Shown: one piece after another, positions 10,282-22,438 of the stretch
Layout of the letters: each line of letters opens with the position of its first letter
Numbering within the stretch: position 1 is the first letter of the stretch
NCBI RefSeq assembly: GCF_010093595.1
Contig: NW_022985465.1
Coordinates: forward strand, 410,887-474,886
From: Mytilinidion resinicola
Lineage: Eukaryota > Ascomycota > Dothideomycetes > Mytilinidiales > Mytilinidiaceae
Direction: 5' to 3'
Length of the DNA: 64,000 nucleotides
The notes under the pieces: generated by a model
Told to the model about the DNA's origin: nothing
Seen by the model: only the letters and a program-made list of their open reading frames with translations
The model's database searches: none
Made by a program: the position numbers and the translations under genes

Positions 10282-11541
10282 GGAGTAGATGCTGGGGCCC
10301 ACTAAAGGCTGCCAGTTAATAAGAGGACCCGACTAATATCTCGTCATAAGATTTACGGAACCCGAATAAGTTATATAGGGTGAGAACGAACAAGTCGAGC
10401 TAACGTGCTGCTCGCATTACCAAGGAGTTTGTGTACGGCAAGACGAGCCTGGGGGTATTGGGAAAGGCGAATGCGAAAATTCCGTGATTGACAAAGAACA
10501 CAACATTATCCCTCCACATTACACCCTGTCCATAGGCCGAGAAGATGAGAAGAAGATACAGGTCGGATGGAGCGTCTATCTCTCGTTAGCTGACGTCGCG
10601 TACAAGGACAAACCAGCGGTACTCACGATTGAAGGCCATTCCTCAGCAACCCCTAAACCGGTCGGTTCTCCGCGTTATCAAAAATGCAGCGCAGTCTGGG
10701 ATGTGCCAGGGTAGATACCAGAGAATTGAAGTCGTCTGACGTTTATTGCAGCAAAACGTCTAATCATAACCTCGTTCCCCCCTAATACTGCGATCAGTTC
10801 CACAAGACCCCGAGGGGTGGAGCAACGACTGCTTGCTCACAGAATGAGCATCTCGAATCGTCGGTGTCGAGTAAGTGGGAAAGACGTCGAATGCTGCAGC
10901 CAAGGAAAAAGTAACAAGCCTACACAGTCGAGCCTGTAAAATCTCCATGAGGTGCCCGTCCAGGACGGTAGTCTCGCCGGAACTACGCTGAAGGACGACT
11001 TCGTCGACGTCGGTTGGGTCCACCGGTCGAGTCGGCATGGCCTTTGTCGCCTTCGCGGGTGCCGTCTGTGAACGTGTCACTATCATGCCACCATGCCTAG
11101 AATGCCTTTGCTTCGTGCCAAGCATCGTGCGCCACCCAGACTCGGGCTCACTCAAAGCCACCGTCAGGTCGGAACTCTGCCCACCTGGGCAGGTGGAAAG
11201 AAGCTGGCCAATCAAAAGCCACAAGACAGCCCGACATGCTCCAACAGCAAATACGTGCCGGTAAACTCTGGTCACGTGACTGAGTCTCCCGTGAAATCAC
11301 CATGGTACAAAGGTATGAAGTGGGGATGCGTCAACATCGCTGTTTCACACAACACTCCCATCGTCATCTTGATTTGACACATGTTTCATTTCCCAGACCC
11401 TCCTTGAACGGAAATACCACACGGCTTGCCCCATCCAGGATCCACACCAAACCCCCTCCGCCGCAATCACCGCGACCTACCATCTTCTGATTGCGATCCA
11501 GATGGCCCAGCAGTTTCTTTTTCGGGACCAGTTAATCACGC
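10282..11541. other. No recognised gene
   Basis: Short frames on both strands are present (for example 10484-10714 plus and 10760-11275 minus) but none has a recognisable motif or supporting neighbour. Confidence 0.4.
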
Positions 11542-12105
11542 GTGGCATCCAGGCCCACCTACCAAGAGGATCTCCGCGGTTCGGTTGCGCAATCCGTCGG
11601 TGATGGGCACAAACTCATCGTCTGGGCCTTAACCCTCAAACGCCCCCTCCAGAACGCACGTCTCCTGACCTTGGGAAAGATTGAACCGAAGGCCCTTGAC
11701 AATCTCAACTCCGGTGTCTGTGACAGTCTCACACATGGCAAAATCGAGCAAAAATACCCCAGCGACTTCAAGCAACGTGCCGGAGAGAAGTACAACTACC
11801 GTTACTTCGGCGGAGAATCGTACCGCGACGTGGTTATTAGGCTGGAGCCCATCATCATGGAGCTGGAACGAGAAAGTCCTGATCATGACGCACCAGGCGA
11901 TCCTGTGGTGCATCTACGCGTACCTCATGAACGTGCCGCAGGAGTGGAGTCCGCGGATGGAGGTGCCGCTGCACACGCTGATCAACTTGACGCCCAAGGC
12001 GTACAGCACGCAGGAGGAGAGACTCAGGGCGGACATCCCGGCTGTTAATACGTTTCGGGAAAAGTGGAGCGGGAAACCGTTGGATGCTCCCATCAAGAGC
12101 CTCTT
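11542..12105 (+). pseudogene. Relic of 6-phosphofructo-2-kinase/fructose-2,6-bisphosphatase, phosphatase domain
   Basis: The frame resembles the C-terminal phosphatase half of fungal bifunctional PFK-2/FBPase-2, the enzyme that sets fructose-2,6-bisphosphate levels in glycolytic control. Recognisable blocks in order are SVGDGHKLIVW, TLKRPLQNAR, KALDNLNSGVCD, KYNYRYFGGESYRDVV and RLEPIIMELER. The frame then shifts by one base near 11875 and continues as VLIMTHQAILWCIYAYLMN, SPRMEVPLHTLI and LRADIPAVNTF. The kinase half and the catalytic RHG motif at the start of the phosphatase domain are absent. Truncation plus the frameshift make this a dead fragment of a normally essential-type housekeeping gene, presumably copied here from elsewhere. 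No intron is visible within the fragment. Confidence 0.8.
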
Positions 12106-15060
12106 TTGCCTCCTGTCCGCGCCCATTTTTATCCCAATCTTCCTCTTTCGCATCACGACTCCAACCCACGATTCCCGCCAGCACCGTGCCCAGCAAAATC
12201 TGTCCTAGACCAAGACCGCGAAAGAAGACGGTGGAAGCATAAAGCACCCGTAATCGAGCGCAGTCTCTCGTCTCGTTGTACACTCCCGTGCATCTCCATG
12301 CTCCGTCCAAGGGCGATTACACTGAAGAAGCCATCGACAGCGCTTCTACACACATCCCAACTTCCACGGCGAGTGTAAGCTCGGCAGCGGCAAAATTGTC
12401 TCATACCCGCGTGCAGAGACTATCTCCGACATCTTCCGTTCCTCCATCAACGAGCTAATCTGATGCGAACTGCTAGTCCCATCACTTGCCCGTGACGGCA
12501 TGGTTGTGTAGCACCAGCGCGTGCCCACAAAGGCCCATTCTAAACGCGCCTGGGAGATCAAGGCCTGCTTGGAGAAACTATTTGCTAAAGCAACGTTGAG
12601 ACGATTGGGTCAATCTCCATACTCCTGATGGAGTGAACGAAGCAACTCGGGCTGGTGCACAGGAGAATCACAAGGAAATGCTGAACCGGATCATCATGGA
12701 AAGCGGCGCATCGTGTCGACGAGCTCAACGGGGAATACTGACTGATGCTGACAATTTGCGACCCGGTGAGTAGCCATCTTCTGCCTTTGCGCTACAATAA
12801 CGAACCTAAACCACCACACCAATTTTCTGTTGCTAATAATTCCGCGGGCTGCAAAACGTTGCACGGGCTTGGGCGGGCGGACTCTTAATTATCTTTCGTT
12901 CCCAGCACTAACCATGTACGCTGACAGGGAGCCATGCGAAGTATACAAGGGGACTTGCAGCGCTTAGCAGAGGATTGATGCGGAGCTGAATAATAGTGAG
13001 TCGATTCGAGAATACACCAAGGCGAGTCATGTGGGCGAAGAAGATTCCGACGCAAAAGAGCTGGAAGACGATGGCGAAAAGACCATAAATACGCATGGAT
13101 TCTCGGAAGTGCACCGAGGCACCCCGTCCAGTGGCAAATTTCTGTATTCAGACCCGCATCATGGTGGTAGTTGGGGTGGTAGTCCGGGCATCCGAGCCAT
13201 CCAAGACCTGGGCGTACGAGACTGTGTCGTCGCGAGGGTTGCAGTTACGTCCTATGTGCTCAAGCCGGACAGCAACACCGCCACAATAGATAACGCCAGC
13301 GACTAGAGTCGCGGTTTATGGGCGCCAGCAGAGCTTGGTCGGGGGAGAGGGTGGCAAACGATCATTGCCAGATCCGGAAGGATGAGAAGAGTTGCCTCCA
13401 TGTGCAACGTGATTATGAGGGCCACCTTGTACATCGAGACGCGGCGCCCAGCAGGACGAGTTGGAAATGCAATGTCGAACTCAAGGAGTGGAGGTGCGAG
13501 GTCACGCTGGACAGAGAGAGGCGGTGCATCTCTACCTAATTCGAGATACCGATGCTCGATGTCGTGTCAAGCAGGAGCCGAGAGATACGGCGACCGATTG
13601 CGAGAAGAAGACGGAACGCGTGACTTGAGCGATATGTTCTTCTCGCGGTCCCGAGTATGTCTGTTCCCGGATAGGTCGGACGACCTAAACTTTACATCGC
13701 CCCTTTGTCTCTAGAGGCCATCCGCCGCCGATGCCCCGACCATTCTGGTCTTGAAGCAAGGGCGCTGTCCGTTGAAGAGTGGGGGTAAGAATACAGCGAT
13801 ACCAATGAGGGCGCCATGTGCGGCTTCTCTCTGCGTAGGCATGAAGCGAAAGCGTTAAGAGATGTCGAGAGGCAGTCTGACGCAGCTAGTGCGCGGATAG
13901 GCGGGTGCCTGGCCACGTAGAAAGAGGAGGTTTTGGGGGGGCGGATAAAGATTTTCAAATTTCTTCTCGCGTCACTTTTCCAACCACATGAGCACAAGCA
14001 GCAACGCAGACGGGAATCCGAAACCCGTGTTTTCTAATACGCGTGGATGGAGCGCGGGTCGAGACCACTTCGACTCCACCTGGAAGTTTGAGTACTGTTC
14101 GGGCTGGACGTTAAGATAGACCTTCTGCGCTAGCCTCGATGCAGAACATGCCAGACAGCGGACCGTCTTGGTGATGCAAATAGGACAAGTCCAGCGCAAA
14201 CATTATCAAGCATATCGCCAGAAACTTGAATTCTATCTTTCCATAAGCTCCCCTACCTGTTGCTTCTTATTCTCTTTCTTCCGCACTATTCAGCCTCTAT
14301 TACCAACTCAACCCACAATGCTATCGCAGAATGCCATCGCCCAGCCCCTCTACTCTATAACCCTCACCTAAAGACACTATTATAACATGGCCGTCCTAAA
14401 TATTCAACAGCTTCCGCCCCCTCTCCCAACTGTCCCTCTTTAGACCACCTGGAAACCCAGATAGGGATGAACGGGTATATACTCACCTCTTAAGTAATCG
14501 TTAACCTCCTCTTTTATAATTAATCCTGTGCATATAGCGAATACGCAATTAATACCGCTCAAGCTAAGCCAAGGATCACTCGGCCATTTAAACGGGCTCG
14601 ACACCCACCAAAAGTTAGTTTATCCTGTCCCAGCACCGGGCTAGCCTGCTACAGTCGCGCTACCGGTGGATGAAAAGCAAAAGGAACGGACCGGAATGTT
14701 AATATCCGAGATTGTGGAAGCTGCCGCCTCCAGAGAGGACGAGCCCGTTGACTCGAAGAAGCGGAAACTGTCCACAGTCGAAGCGGAAGACGCTGAATTA
14801 GCTGATGTGCGACCGGTCCACAACAGTTGAACAGCCCTCTTGCACTGCACCGGTGGTCGAAGTAACTCAATTACCACGTCCAATTAAGAGGATGAAAGTC
14901 CGCAAAACTGCCACCAATATAGCTGGCATCTTTGCTGACGCTGTAGGCCAGCGCACCAAAAAAAGCATCCCTATTTCATAAGCAAAGAGAGCATGTTTAC
15001 ACAGAAAACCACACCAACAACAAAGAAAGGCGACGAGTATCAACTGGACTACTAGGACAG
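12106..15060. other. Decayed region with possible membrane-protein scraps on the minus strand
   Basis: Minus-strand pieces are hydrophobic, for example near 12230 (VFFRGLGLGQILLGTVLAG) and near 13050 (YGLFAIVFQLFCVGIFF), and could be transmembrane segments of a decayed transporter or receptor. They lie in different frames with stops between them. The rest (13.3-15.0 kb) holds no recognisable gene. Confidence 0.3.
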
Positions 15061-15099
15061 GCCCTCTCCTAAGCCCGACAAGCTCGTCGCCATTAAGGA

Positions 15100-15560
15100 G
15101 CACATCGCCGCCCACCTCTCGCAATCCAACATCGCCATGTTCTTGTGCTTCCAAGTACTGCCGCCATTCAATAGGTCCGTAGCCCATGTCTCGCAATCCG
15201 ACCTCGCAATGCTATCTTGTGCTTCCAAATACTGCCGCGATTTGGTTGAGCAGTACATGCATCGGAGTATTTATATCATCAGGGATTGTGGGAGACGCTT
15301 GCTCGGCCTCTTCGATGCTATTATAAAGAACCCAAAGCGTGCAGAAGAGGGACAGGGCAAGTTGGAGGGCGCCAAGGACAAGAAAGAAGAGGAAGAGGGA
15401 AGAGAACTCGAGAAAGCTAAAAGCCCCCTAAAGAGGATGATGACAATAACACTAGGGGTGAGGATGAAGTCGAAGAGGACGAGGATGATGATCTGCGCTC
15501 CGGGTTCTCTACTATGACGTCCATTACTTCTAAATATCGCGGTACTCTAGCAATTAAAGA
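15100..15560 (+). pseudogene. F-box protein N-terminal relic
   Basis: A plus-strand frame encodes an F-box-like block: SQSDLAMLSCASKYCRDLVE followed by QYMHRSIYII, matching the LP..I...LS...LA.LSLVSK..R.L..P.LYR.I layout of fungal F-box proteins, which recruit substrates to SCF ubiquitin ligases. A second, similar but mutated block (HLSQSNIAMFLCFQVLPP) lies just before it at about 15110-15175, so the start may be locally duplicated. Downstream is an acidic, Lys/Glu-rich region in shifting frames. No leucine-rich repeats are readable after it. A related F-box/LRR fragment without its F-box lies at 61450-62420. Confidence 0.5.
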
Positions 15561-16510
15561 CACCCCGGGTCTCGCTCGCTCCTTCACGCGGGCTACGGAC
15601 TGGTATGCTAATCCGGCATCCTTGGAATTAAGCGTGGTTCAGAGCCGCTCTGAATATGGCTCCGATGACGGGTCCGACGACTTGGAGGCGGGAGATGGGA
15701 CGCTTGACTTTTCGCTGGCCAAAGACAAGCAGCTTATTGCGGCCCCTTGGACATTGACAGCTGCGAGCAAACGCCATGTTCCTGTCAAGCAGCAGTCGAA
15801 GCAGCAACCACCCCGACCAACTATCTTCTCCATCGGATCACTTCCCACGTCTGCGTCTTGCCGCAATCCGATATATCCATCCCTCGAACTGAGCACGCCC
15901 TGGCGCCGCATCCAAGGCGCCATCCACTATCCCTCCTTCTCCTTCAGTGGCTAACATCAACCGCCGGCAAGCATTCCGGTAGCTCTCCGAATGCCGTACT
16001 GATCCGTATGTGTCGCTGTGGTTAGACAATTCACCTCGGCCACTCACTTTGGAAATTCACGAGGATGCTGAGAAATACTTCTAGCTCCAACCACAGCAAT
16101 TTCGCTAATATCAGACATGCTCCCCTGCTCATGATGGTCTAACGGAAGACGTTAAAATTCAAGGCATCTTGTTCCTCGCTCGGAGGGTGATGAAGACGAA
16201 GCCTTTATCGTGACGCTGCTAAGGTTCGAATCCCAATGAATCGACTTCCAGGGAGCTCCTATGTATGGTTACCGATTACCCTCAAAGGGCCAAGCCCGCA
16301 GGCTAGATCGACTGAATGGAATCGAAGCCGGTTTGACTCTAGATTGTATTCGCACAAGACGGGAAGAGGGCAATGGGATTGAAGCATTGTTCATGGTAAG
16401 TTTCTATATCACTGGATAGTGATTGAAGCGTTCACGATTCACAATGCGAGCCCGCTTTCTCATCGTGGTGCTTTCACGGGAGATGCTGTCTACCTGGCCC
16501 CATCTGCATT
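15561..16510. other. No recognised gene
   Basis: A frame at 15514-15954 (plus) is open for 146 codons but has no recognised domain; it may be the decayed continuation of the F-box relic. A GGTTCGAATCCC block near 16208 resembles a tRNA B box, but no cloverleaf could be built. Confidence 0.35.
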
Positions 16511-16554
16511 CACTCCATAGAATGCTAACAATCACTCCATAGAGTGCTAACAAT
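16511..16554. repeat. 22-bp direct tandem duplication upstream of the chromodomain gene
   Basis: CACTCCATAGAATGCTAACA at 16511 is repeated at 16533 with one change (AATG to AGTG). It lies about 165 bp upstream of the ATG at 16718 and may be part of that gene's upstream region. Confidence 0.9.
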
Positions 16555-16717
16555 CACTTGAGCGCCAGTATTTAATCTCCCCCTTTTCTGCGTCAACGGA
16601 ATCATCACCGCATCTCCTGTCAACACCGCAATCGTCAAACTCCACAACCACCACATTCAAGAATCTCCCATACACTTGTCAGCAACACCAACAGGATTCT
16701 CCACAATCCCCTTCAGC

Positions 16718-17922
16718 ATGTCGAATCGACCGATATGCCCCCACACCCTTGAAGATGTCACCCGGGCCGAGTTAGCCGTAGGAGCTAGCTGCGAAATGTG
16801 CGATGCTGTTTTCTTCACGGCTGACGCAGAGGGAAATATTGAAGTCCCCGTTCGCCTCTCCTGCGATGCGAAGCATATTGTAGGGAAGAACTGCATCAGC
16901 AACTGGTTCCACGATGACAACATCACTTGCCCTGGCGGGGAAACATGCCGGACACGCAGCCCGATACTTGCAAAGACTGTGCCCTCGCCGAGCGGAAGCG
17001 CGGTAATCGATCGGGAACTGTCATTGTTTTCGAGGCTGACGACATGTGGGAGTCTTTGAAGGAGAAATTGGATGCCCTCGCGGACGACGACCCGAAAATC
17101 TTCCGACTGGTAACGAAAGTCAAGGAGAAACTCTACTCCTTCCTGAAGAACAAACTCCGCCTACACGATAAACAGATGCACCCCCCAGGAACATTTGTGA
17201 GGATGATCGACCCAGTTGTCAACACTGCTAGCAAAGCGGAAGCTACGAAGCACTACGGCAAGAAGCTTCTCGCGCCCGACCCAAAGAACCGCTTCTCATG
17301 CTCTCCCAACATTCTCGACAATGTTGATCTGAATGACAATGAGCCAGTGCCATGGATCACCGCATGCCTCCGGGAGTGGACGGAAGAGATGCTTGAGGAG
17401 TTCGGCGTAGAGAATCATAACCACTATCAATGGGGCTATGACCAATCGTCGGACTACAACGTCGTCGAGGCCATTGTGGGTCACCGACGTAACCCAGATG
17501 GCACGGTCACCTACCAAGTCCGCTGGGAGGGACATGATCATTGGATCATGGATAGCGAATCGAGTTGGGTTCCTGGAGCCAGCTTTGAGGACCCCGCCTT
17601 ATTTGCTCGGGACGATCGGCAGAATGCAATTCCCGCATTCACGAATGAAGGTCGGACTTGGCCACAGGGAGACGGATCGCAAGCGAAGCATCGTCCCATG
17701 AAGACAACCGCTATGAAGCGGAGCAAGCACGGCAGCAAGCAATACGATGGCGACATTTCGGATGACCAGCACGGCAAAGAGTCTCGCCTCAAGGACGGCC
17801 GGAATAAGAAGGTGACCGCTACGAAGCGCAAGAACCACGACAGCAAAGAAGATGACGGCGAAGGTGCGGGTGTGCAGCAGGAGAAAATATCCGGTCCCCC
17901 GAAGAAGAAAGCTAGGAAGTAG
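16718..17922 (+). pseudogene. RING-like plus chromodomain protein, one frameshift
   Basis: The ATG at 16718 opens MSNRPICPHTLED. The first frame carries a RING-like cysteine/histidine cluster: CEMC, then LSCDAKHIVGKNCISNWF, then TCPGGETC. Near 16937-16942 the frame must move by one base (-1) to reach a second long frame that runs to 17922. That frame contains a chromodomain: YNVVEAIVGHR, GTVTYQVRWEGHD and ESSWVP, with the aromatic positions (Y, W, W) expected for methyl-lysine reading. The C-terminus is Lys-rich with repeated AMKRSKHGSKQ-like blocks and ends GPPKKKARK, a likely nuclear localisation signal. Fungal chromodomains occur in chromatin proteins and in retrotransposon integrases; a RING-like partner and lack of integrase motifs favour a chromatin-type protein. 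Either a true frameshift mutation or a sequence error could explain the break; the rest is undamaged. A short AT-rich TATTTAA lies near 16568. Confidence 0.65.
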
Positions 17923-18576
17923 GAGGATGACGGATGAGCTCGAGCTGACAAGAAACTCCGAAGCGCGATCAATTTTGTGTGGCTAAAAACCGTTACTAGA
18001 CAAGATTGCGGGAGCGAGTTTCTTAACACAGGCTGTAAATCTGAATAGCATCAGTTCAGTGCCAAATGACTTATGCCTGTAGGTAGATATACAGCAATGC
18101 TAATCTCCTCCTTTTCTATCGCAAATGTAATTCACGTGACTAAGCTGCATATCATACTTCAAGATCTAAGAATACTCACCAAGCCTTTATTACGTATAAC
18201 ATCTCTTCAAGTTCTGAAACATCTGAACTCCTGGCGCGTCCTCGTCAATTGCCCGTCATCCCGGACATCCATTGACGAGCGGATCCCGCCCACACTTGTA
18301 AGAACTAATCTTGTCGTCAAAGAAATGACTATCCCCGGCGAAGTCATTGTGGGGACGGAGGCACGTACTGCAGACGATGAAAGTCAGCGATTGATTATTC
18401 CATAAGCGCCCTCGTATGGACGGGATTAAAGATAGCGACTAGCGATTCTCTCGGGATATAGAGGGAGATGCTCATCTTATCGCGCCCTAGGTCCGCTCGT
18501 TATTCCTAAGGTTACCTACTATAGTGTTTTCAGTCGTTTTTAGTTCACGTGACCAGATCTAACCAATAAAAAATAG
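17923..18576. other. No recognised gene
   Basis: A plus-strand frame at 18073-18405 (110 codons) lacks any recognised motif. The rest is intergenic. Confidence 0.4.
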
Positions 18577-19264
18577 GGGAGGGATATTGGCACACCCCCT
18601 AATCACTCTACGCACACCCCCTTTTCACTCCACGCACGCCCTGTCGCTTCACCGCCTTTTAATTGGCTCGGAGGGGACGCAGCTTCCTCCGGGCATTCAC
18701 TTTTGCGTCTCTCTGCACGTGATGCTATATGCGAGGCCGTACGTAAGCTTGCACGTGATGCTATACGCGAGGCCGTACGTAAGCTTGTACGTAAGCTCAT
18801 ACGCGAGCTCGTACGCGAGCTCGTACGTGAGCTCGTATGTGAGCTTGTACGTGAGGCTATACGTAAGGCTATATAAATTGGAAAGACTATATAGCCGTAC
18901 GTGAGGCCGTATAAGAGAGGCCGTATATATAGCCATGTATATAGCATTATATGCAGCATTACTCGCGGCATCACGTACAGCATCACTCACGGCATTATGT
19001 ACAGCTATACGCGCAGTGCCTATATGCCTAGGAGGATGCCAAAACTATCAAAACATCGCCTAATAGAGGCTCCTTTCCATCAAGCCTGGCTTGCCTGCAC
19101 TGCCGCCTGCATTGCCGCTTGCGCTCGCTCGTTCACTTCCAAGAGGAGCACAAGCGGAAGCTCCGAAGAGTCGGTCCGGCCGCTCCAGCCAATTAGAAGG
19201 TAGTGAAGCGACAAGGTGTGCATGGAGTGAGTGGAGTGATTAGGGGTGTGCCAATATCCCTCCC
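18577..19264. mobile_element. Long-TIR MITE of the C-rich family (688 bp)
   Basis: The two ends form a long inverted repeat: GGGAGGGATATTGGCACACC on the left matches the reverse complement of the right end almost perfectly, followed by a shared C-rich block and TTTTAATTGGCTCGGAGG / CCAGCCAATTAGAAGG. The middle is a dense array of TACGTGAGCTCG-like words with many CACGTG and CGTACG palindromes. No transposase frame. The same subterminal layout occurs at 42415-42956 and 56246-56833, where 8-bp target duplications place the family with hAT-type elements; here no duplication is evident, which suggests an older or rearranged copy. Confidence 0.8.
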
Positions 19265-19498
19265 TCATACCTTTGTACAAATTCTAGGTACGAAGGCATC
19301 GGCCCGCATTTTGGCGCTGAAAACCGTAATAACTAGCTCCACCGTAATAACCTCATCACTTACGTTATGAACTTAAAACAACCCGGCGGGGCCCGAGTAC
19401 AGTGTGGAGAATTCAGTTCCTCCACCAACCACTATTAATAAAGCACCTCCCCTTCTACAACCCCACAAACTTAACGTCCATCAAAAGGAGGCTAAATT

Positions 19499-19747
19499 AC
19501 TCAGGTTGCAGCACTACAACCTAGGATCAACAACTCATATGCCAGAAAGCTACTCTCCGAACATCAGCTGTAGAGAACCCAGCTGAAATCTCAGCTGTAG
19601 AGAACCGAGCTGAAGCCTCAGCTGTGCAGGGCTCATCTGAACTTACTAGCGCGCCACCCTGGGGGTGGCCCCCTTCCTTCCCCTAGTATATATACAACTA
19701 GCTAGACGTCTATAGAAATCAGAGTTCACATCAATTTCAACCTGAGT
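19499..19747 (+). mobile_element. Short LTR-like element, copy 3 (249 bp)
   Basis: Ends ACTCAGGTTG and CAACCTGAGT are flanked by the 5-bp duplication AAATT (19494-19498, 19748-19752). A TATATATA box at 19687-19694 points toward the FunK1 gene, whose ATG is 152 bp beyond the element. The centre holds CAGCTG-containing repeats. It is nearly identical to copies 5 and 6. Confidence 0.95.
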
Positions 19748-19899
19748 AAATTTAGGGACGGGTTATTCCGACGCTGGATCCTTTTTGACTTGCCTCATCA
19801 GCATAATCAAATCGCACCCGCCTAAGCGAATTCACGATAACCTGCATCTCACATCACAGGTCCTCAATATTCCATTCATGTTCTTTTCAATCTGCGATC

Positions 19900-22438
19900 A
19901 TGGCTACAGCCTCCGAACTCGATAAAATGAGGTGTAACCCGATCAAGGAACGGCTAGGTGCCTTCCGTCGTCTCTTTGAAACTACACGTTCTGATCTTGG
20001 TGTCGCGTTGTCGTCCGGTGCCGTTCAAACTGTCTTTGCAACGGCTGCCACCCTAGGTATGGCTCAACTTCTTCTAGCTAGCTTCTTTGTTAACGTACAT
20101 AGTTGTCAAAAACCTAGTACTCGACCTCATCCAAGCTCTGCAGATGGAACCAGCTGCTCGTACTCTCCCTTCCCGAATAGCTGACGGAACTGTCTATGGC
20201 GACCTTGCTTTGCTATACGGGTGCGTGCATTCGAACCAGTTGGATATCGCATTAGCTATCCCTCTAGTGGAGCTGATTGTCAGGAATGAACCTGGCACAC
20301 CGACTTCGAATGACGCGGATATTTGGCGTACGGTGTTTGAGTTGATTGCGCGAACGCATCCTCCGACGCCACCGACTGCCTTCGAGAAAGCCGTCTTCGA
20401 CACGCCACTACGATCCAGCTCGGCTTCTCAGAGAGGGATTGAGCAAACACACGATGAAGTTGACCAGCGGATACTTGAGAAACTCACAGGGCGCGTCTAC
20501 TTCGATGTTGGAGGCTTCTACGAGCGATACTTCGAAGGGAAGTGCTGGGCGAACACCGCGAGGGATATCTACGAAGAGTCAAGAGCCCAGTGTACAGAGG
20601 GTCGCTGGACCGGGTGGCCAGAGCCTTCACTTCAAGGTCCATTTTTCGAGTGGTTCATGAAGTTCCAGGATTCCGTCAGCGGGCTTCGCCGCAAATACTA
20701 CACATCAGCGAATAAAGCATTAAGCGGCTCAGAGGCGGATCGCAAGCTTGACATTTTCCTCACCCCTGCCGACGCTACCTTGCCGGACGGCGAGCACGAT
20801 TGGTCAAATGTACTTGTCATTGGGGAACACAAACAGAATCCCGACGAGGATCGTTCTATAAAAACGCTGGTACAGTTGGCGGGGTAGGCGCGGGAAGTGT
20901 TTGGAAGTCAACCGGATCGGCGATTCGTGCCTGGTTTTACGATGTGCGTAAGTCTGATGCGGCTTTGGGTGTTCGACAGATCTGGACCGTACAACTCCGA
21001 GAAGTTCGATATCCACATGGAGCCAGAGCGGTTCATCAGGGTTATTGCTGGGTATGCGCTAATGACGGAAGCGGAGTTAGGGTTGAATACGTTTATCAAG
21101 CGTGATGGGAACAGCAAGTATATCGTCGTACGCGGAGTGAGGATCTCTCAGGAGGACCACCCGATTGCCTCGCAAAAGGCTATAGTGTGCCGAGGAACGA
21201 CATGCTATCGAAGAAGGAGAGGAGACTCAGGAGCATGGGAGCATGTAGTGAAGTTCGCTTGGCCGTCTGATAAACGGCAACGAGAGGGTGATTTATTGAA
21301 GTTGGCCAAGGAAAGGGGTGTCAAAGGCATTGCTGAGTGGTTCCATCATGAGCAGATTACTATCGACGAGAACCCGGACACCATCGCTCATTTCCGAAGA
21401 GGCATGAAATTTGGGGCACCACGGAAGCTCTCGAGCAAGGCCTCTTGGGTTGATGGTAGTGTGGAGTCCAGCCGGGCGTATCCGAGAACAAGAAGTCTTA
21501 GAAGGTCAAGGAGCAGTGCGGCTCGCTTGACGGGTCTGGGAGTTAGGACAAGCAGTACCACAATTTCATCTTCTGGGAAGAAAAGAAAAAGAGATGGAGA
21601 ATTCGTCGATGGCAATAGTAGGAAGAGATCCAGATTAATCGAGCCAGACACAACCGGCCATCACAGCATTCAAGAAGCCCAGCCTGACAGTCTAGCAGGC
21701 CGTGAGAGTGAGACTTACGGCGACCAGATCCACTGTTGCTTAGTGATTTCCCCAGCGGGCCAGCCACTCCACGCATACAGGTCAGTTGGAGAGCTTTTAT
21801 AGGCACTGCGTGATGCTATCCGGGGTCACAAGTCACTTCTTGAGGATGGGAAGATTCTTCATCGAGACATTTCCGAAAACAATATTATTATCACAGAAGC
21901 TGCCGCTAAGGGAGACCTAAAAGGGATGTTGATTGACCTGGACTTGGCGAAGGAGTTGGACAGTGTGCCGAGTGGAGCTAGTCACCGGATTGGCACTATG
22001 CAGTTTATGGCGATTGAGGTTCTCCAAGGCAAGGGCCACACATACCGACACGATCTTGAGACATTCTTTTACGTCTTCACATGGATGTGTATTCGTTATG
22101 GCCACGATTACATGGATAACGGGCAAGCCAGCAAGAAAGGGCTATTGGCAACAAGTAGGTTGCGGCGATGGTACACAGGGACGTATGCAGACATTTCCGA
22201 CACGAAACTTGGCCACATGGATAAAAATGGATTTGAGAACGTCATCGCGGAGTTTGCGCCAAAGTTCGAGGGCCTGAAACAGTTGGCTCGCGAGCTCCGA
22301 AATGTCCTCTTTCCAATTAGGGACGGAGCAATCTTTACAGGAACGTTCCGCGACAACAATATAATGTACGATGGGATGATCAAGGCGTTCGACAGGGCAA
22401 TCGGCTCTCTGGGAAAAGAGGTGCAAGCAACTGCATAG
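19900..22438 (+). pseudogene. FunK1-type fungal protein kinase, two in-frame TAG codons
   Basis: Exon 1 is 19900-20056, the intron is 20057-20102 (GTATGG...GTTAAC...ACATAG), and exon 2 is 20103-22438. The total is 831 codons in one uninterrupted frame except TAG at 20885-20887 and 21800-21802. The family is the fungal-specific FunK1 kinase-like group. Visible blocks are EKLTGRVYFDVGGFYERYF, then LDIFLTPADA and VIGEHKQNPDED in the N-terminal part; a variable basic Ser/Arg-rich insert around 21420-21640; catalytic loop GKILHRDISENNI (HRD) ; metal-binding DLDLAKE in place of DFG; and GTMQFMAIEVL with YRHDLETFFYVF. The first TAG replaces the Tyr expected in LAGYAREVF, the second the Glu in ELLEALRDAI. 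All catalytic motifs lie downstream of both stops. It could be a recent pseudogene, sequence error, or read-through; the first is my preference. An LTR-like element sits 152 bp upstream. Confidence 0.85.

Noticed and set aside
16936..16944. GGGGAAAC as a programmed -1 frameshift site in the RING/chromodomain gene
   Set aside because: The heptamer GGGAAAC is present but out of phase with the first frame (codons GGG GAA ACA), so the standard slip would not pair. A simple indel is more likely.
18603..18990. Open frames inside the MITE encoding YVSLYVSSYAS or RTSSRTSSRTS repeats
   Set aside because: They arise from the palindromic TACG/GAGCTC words and are open on both strands; no start context or homology.
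18577..19264. CRISPR-like array of short repeats
   Set aside because: Repeats have no constant unit or unique spacers, the setting is eukaryotic, and the ends are MITE inverted repeats.
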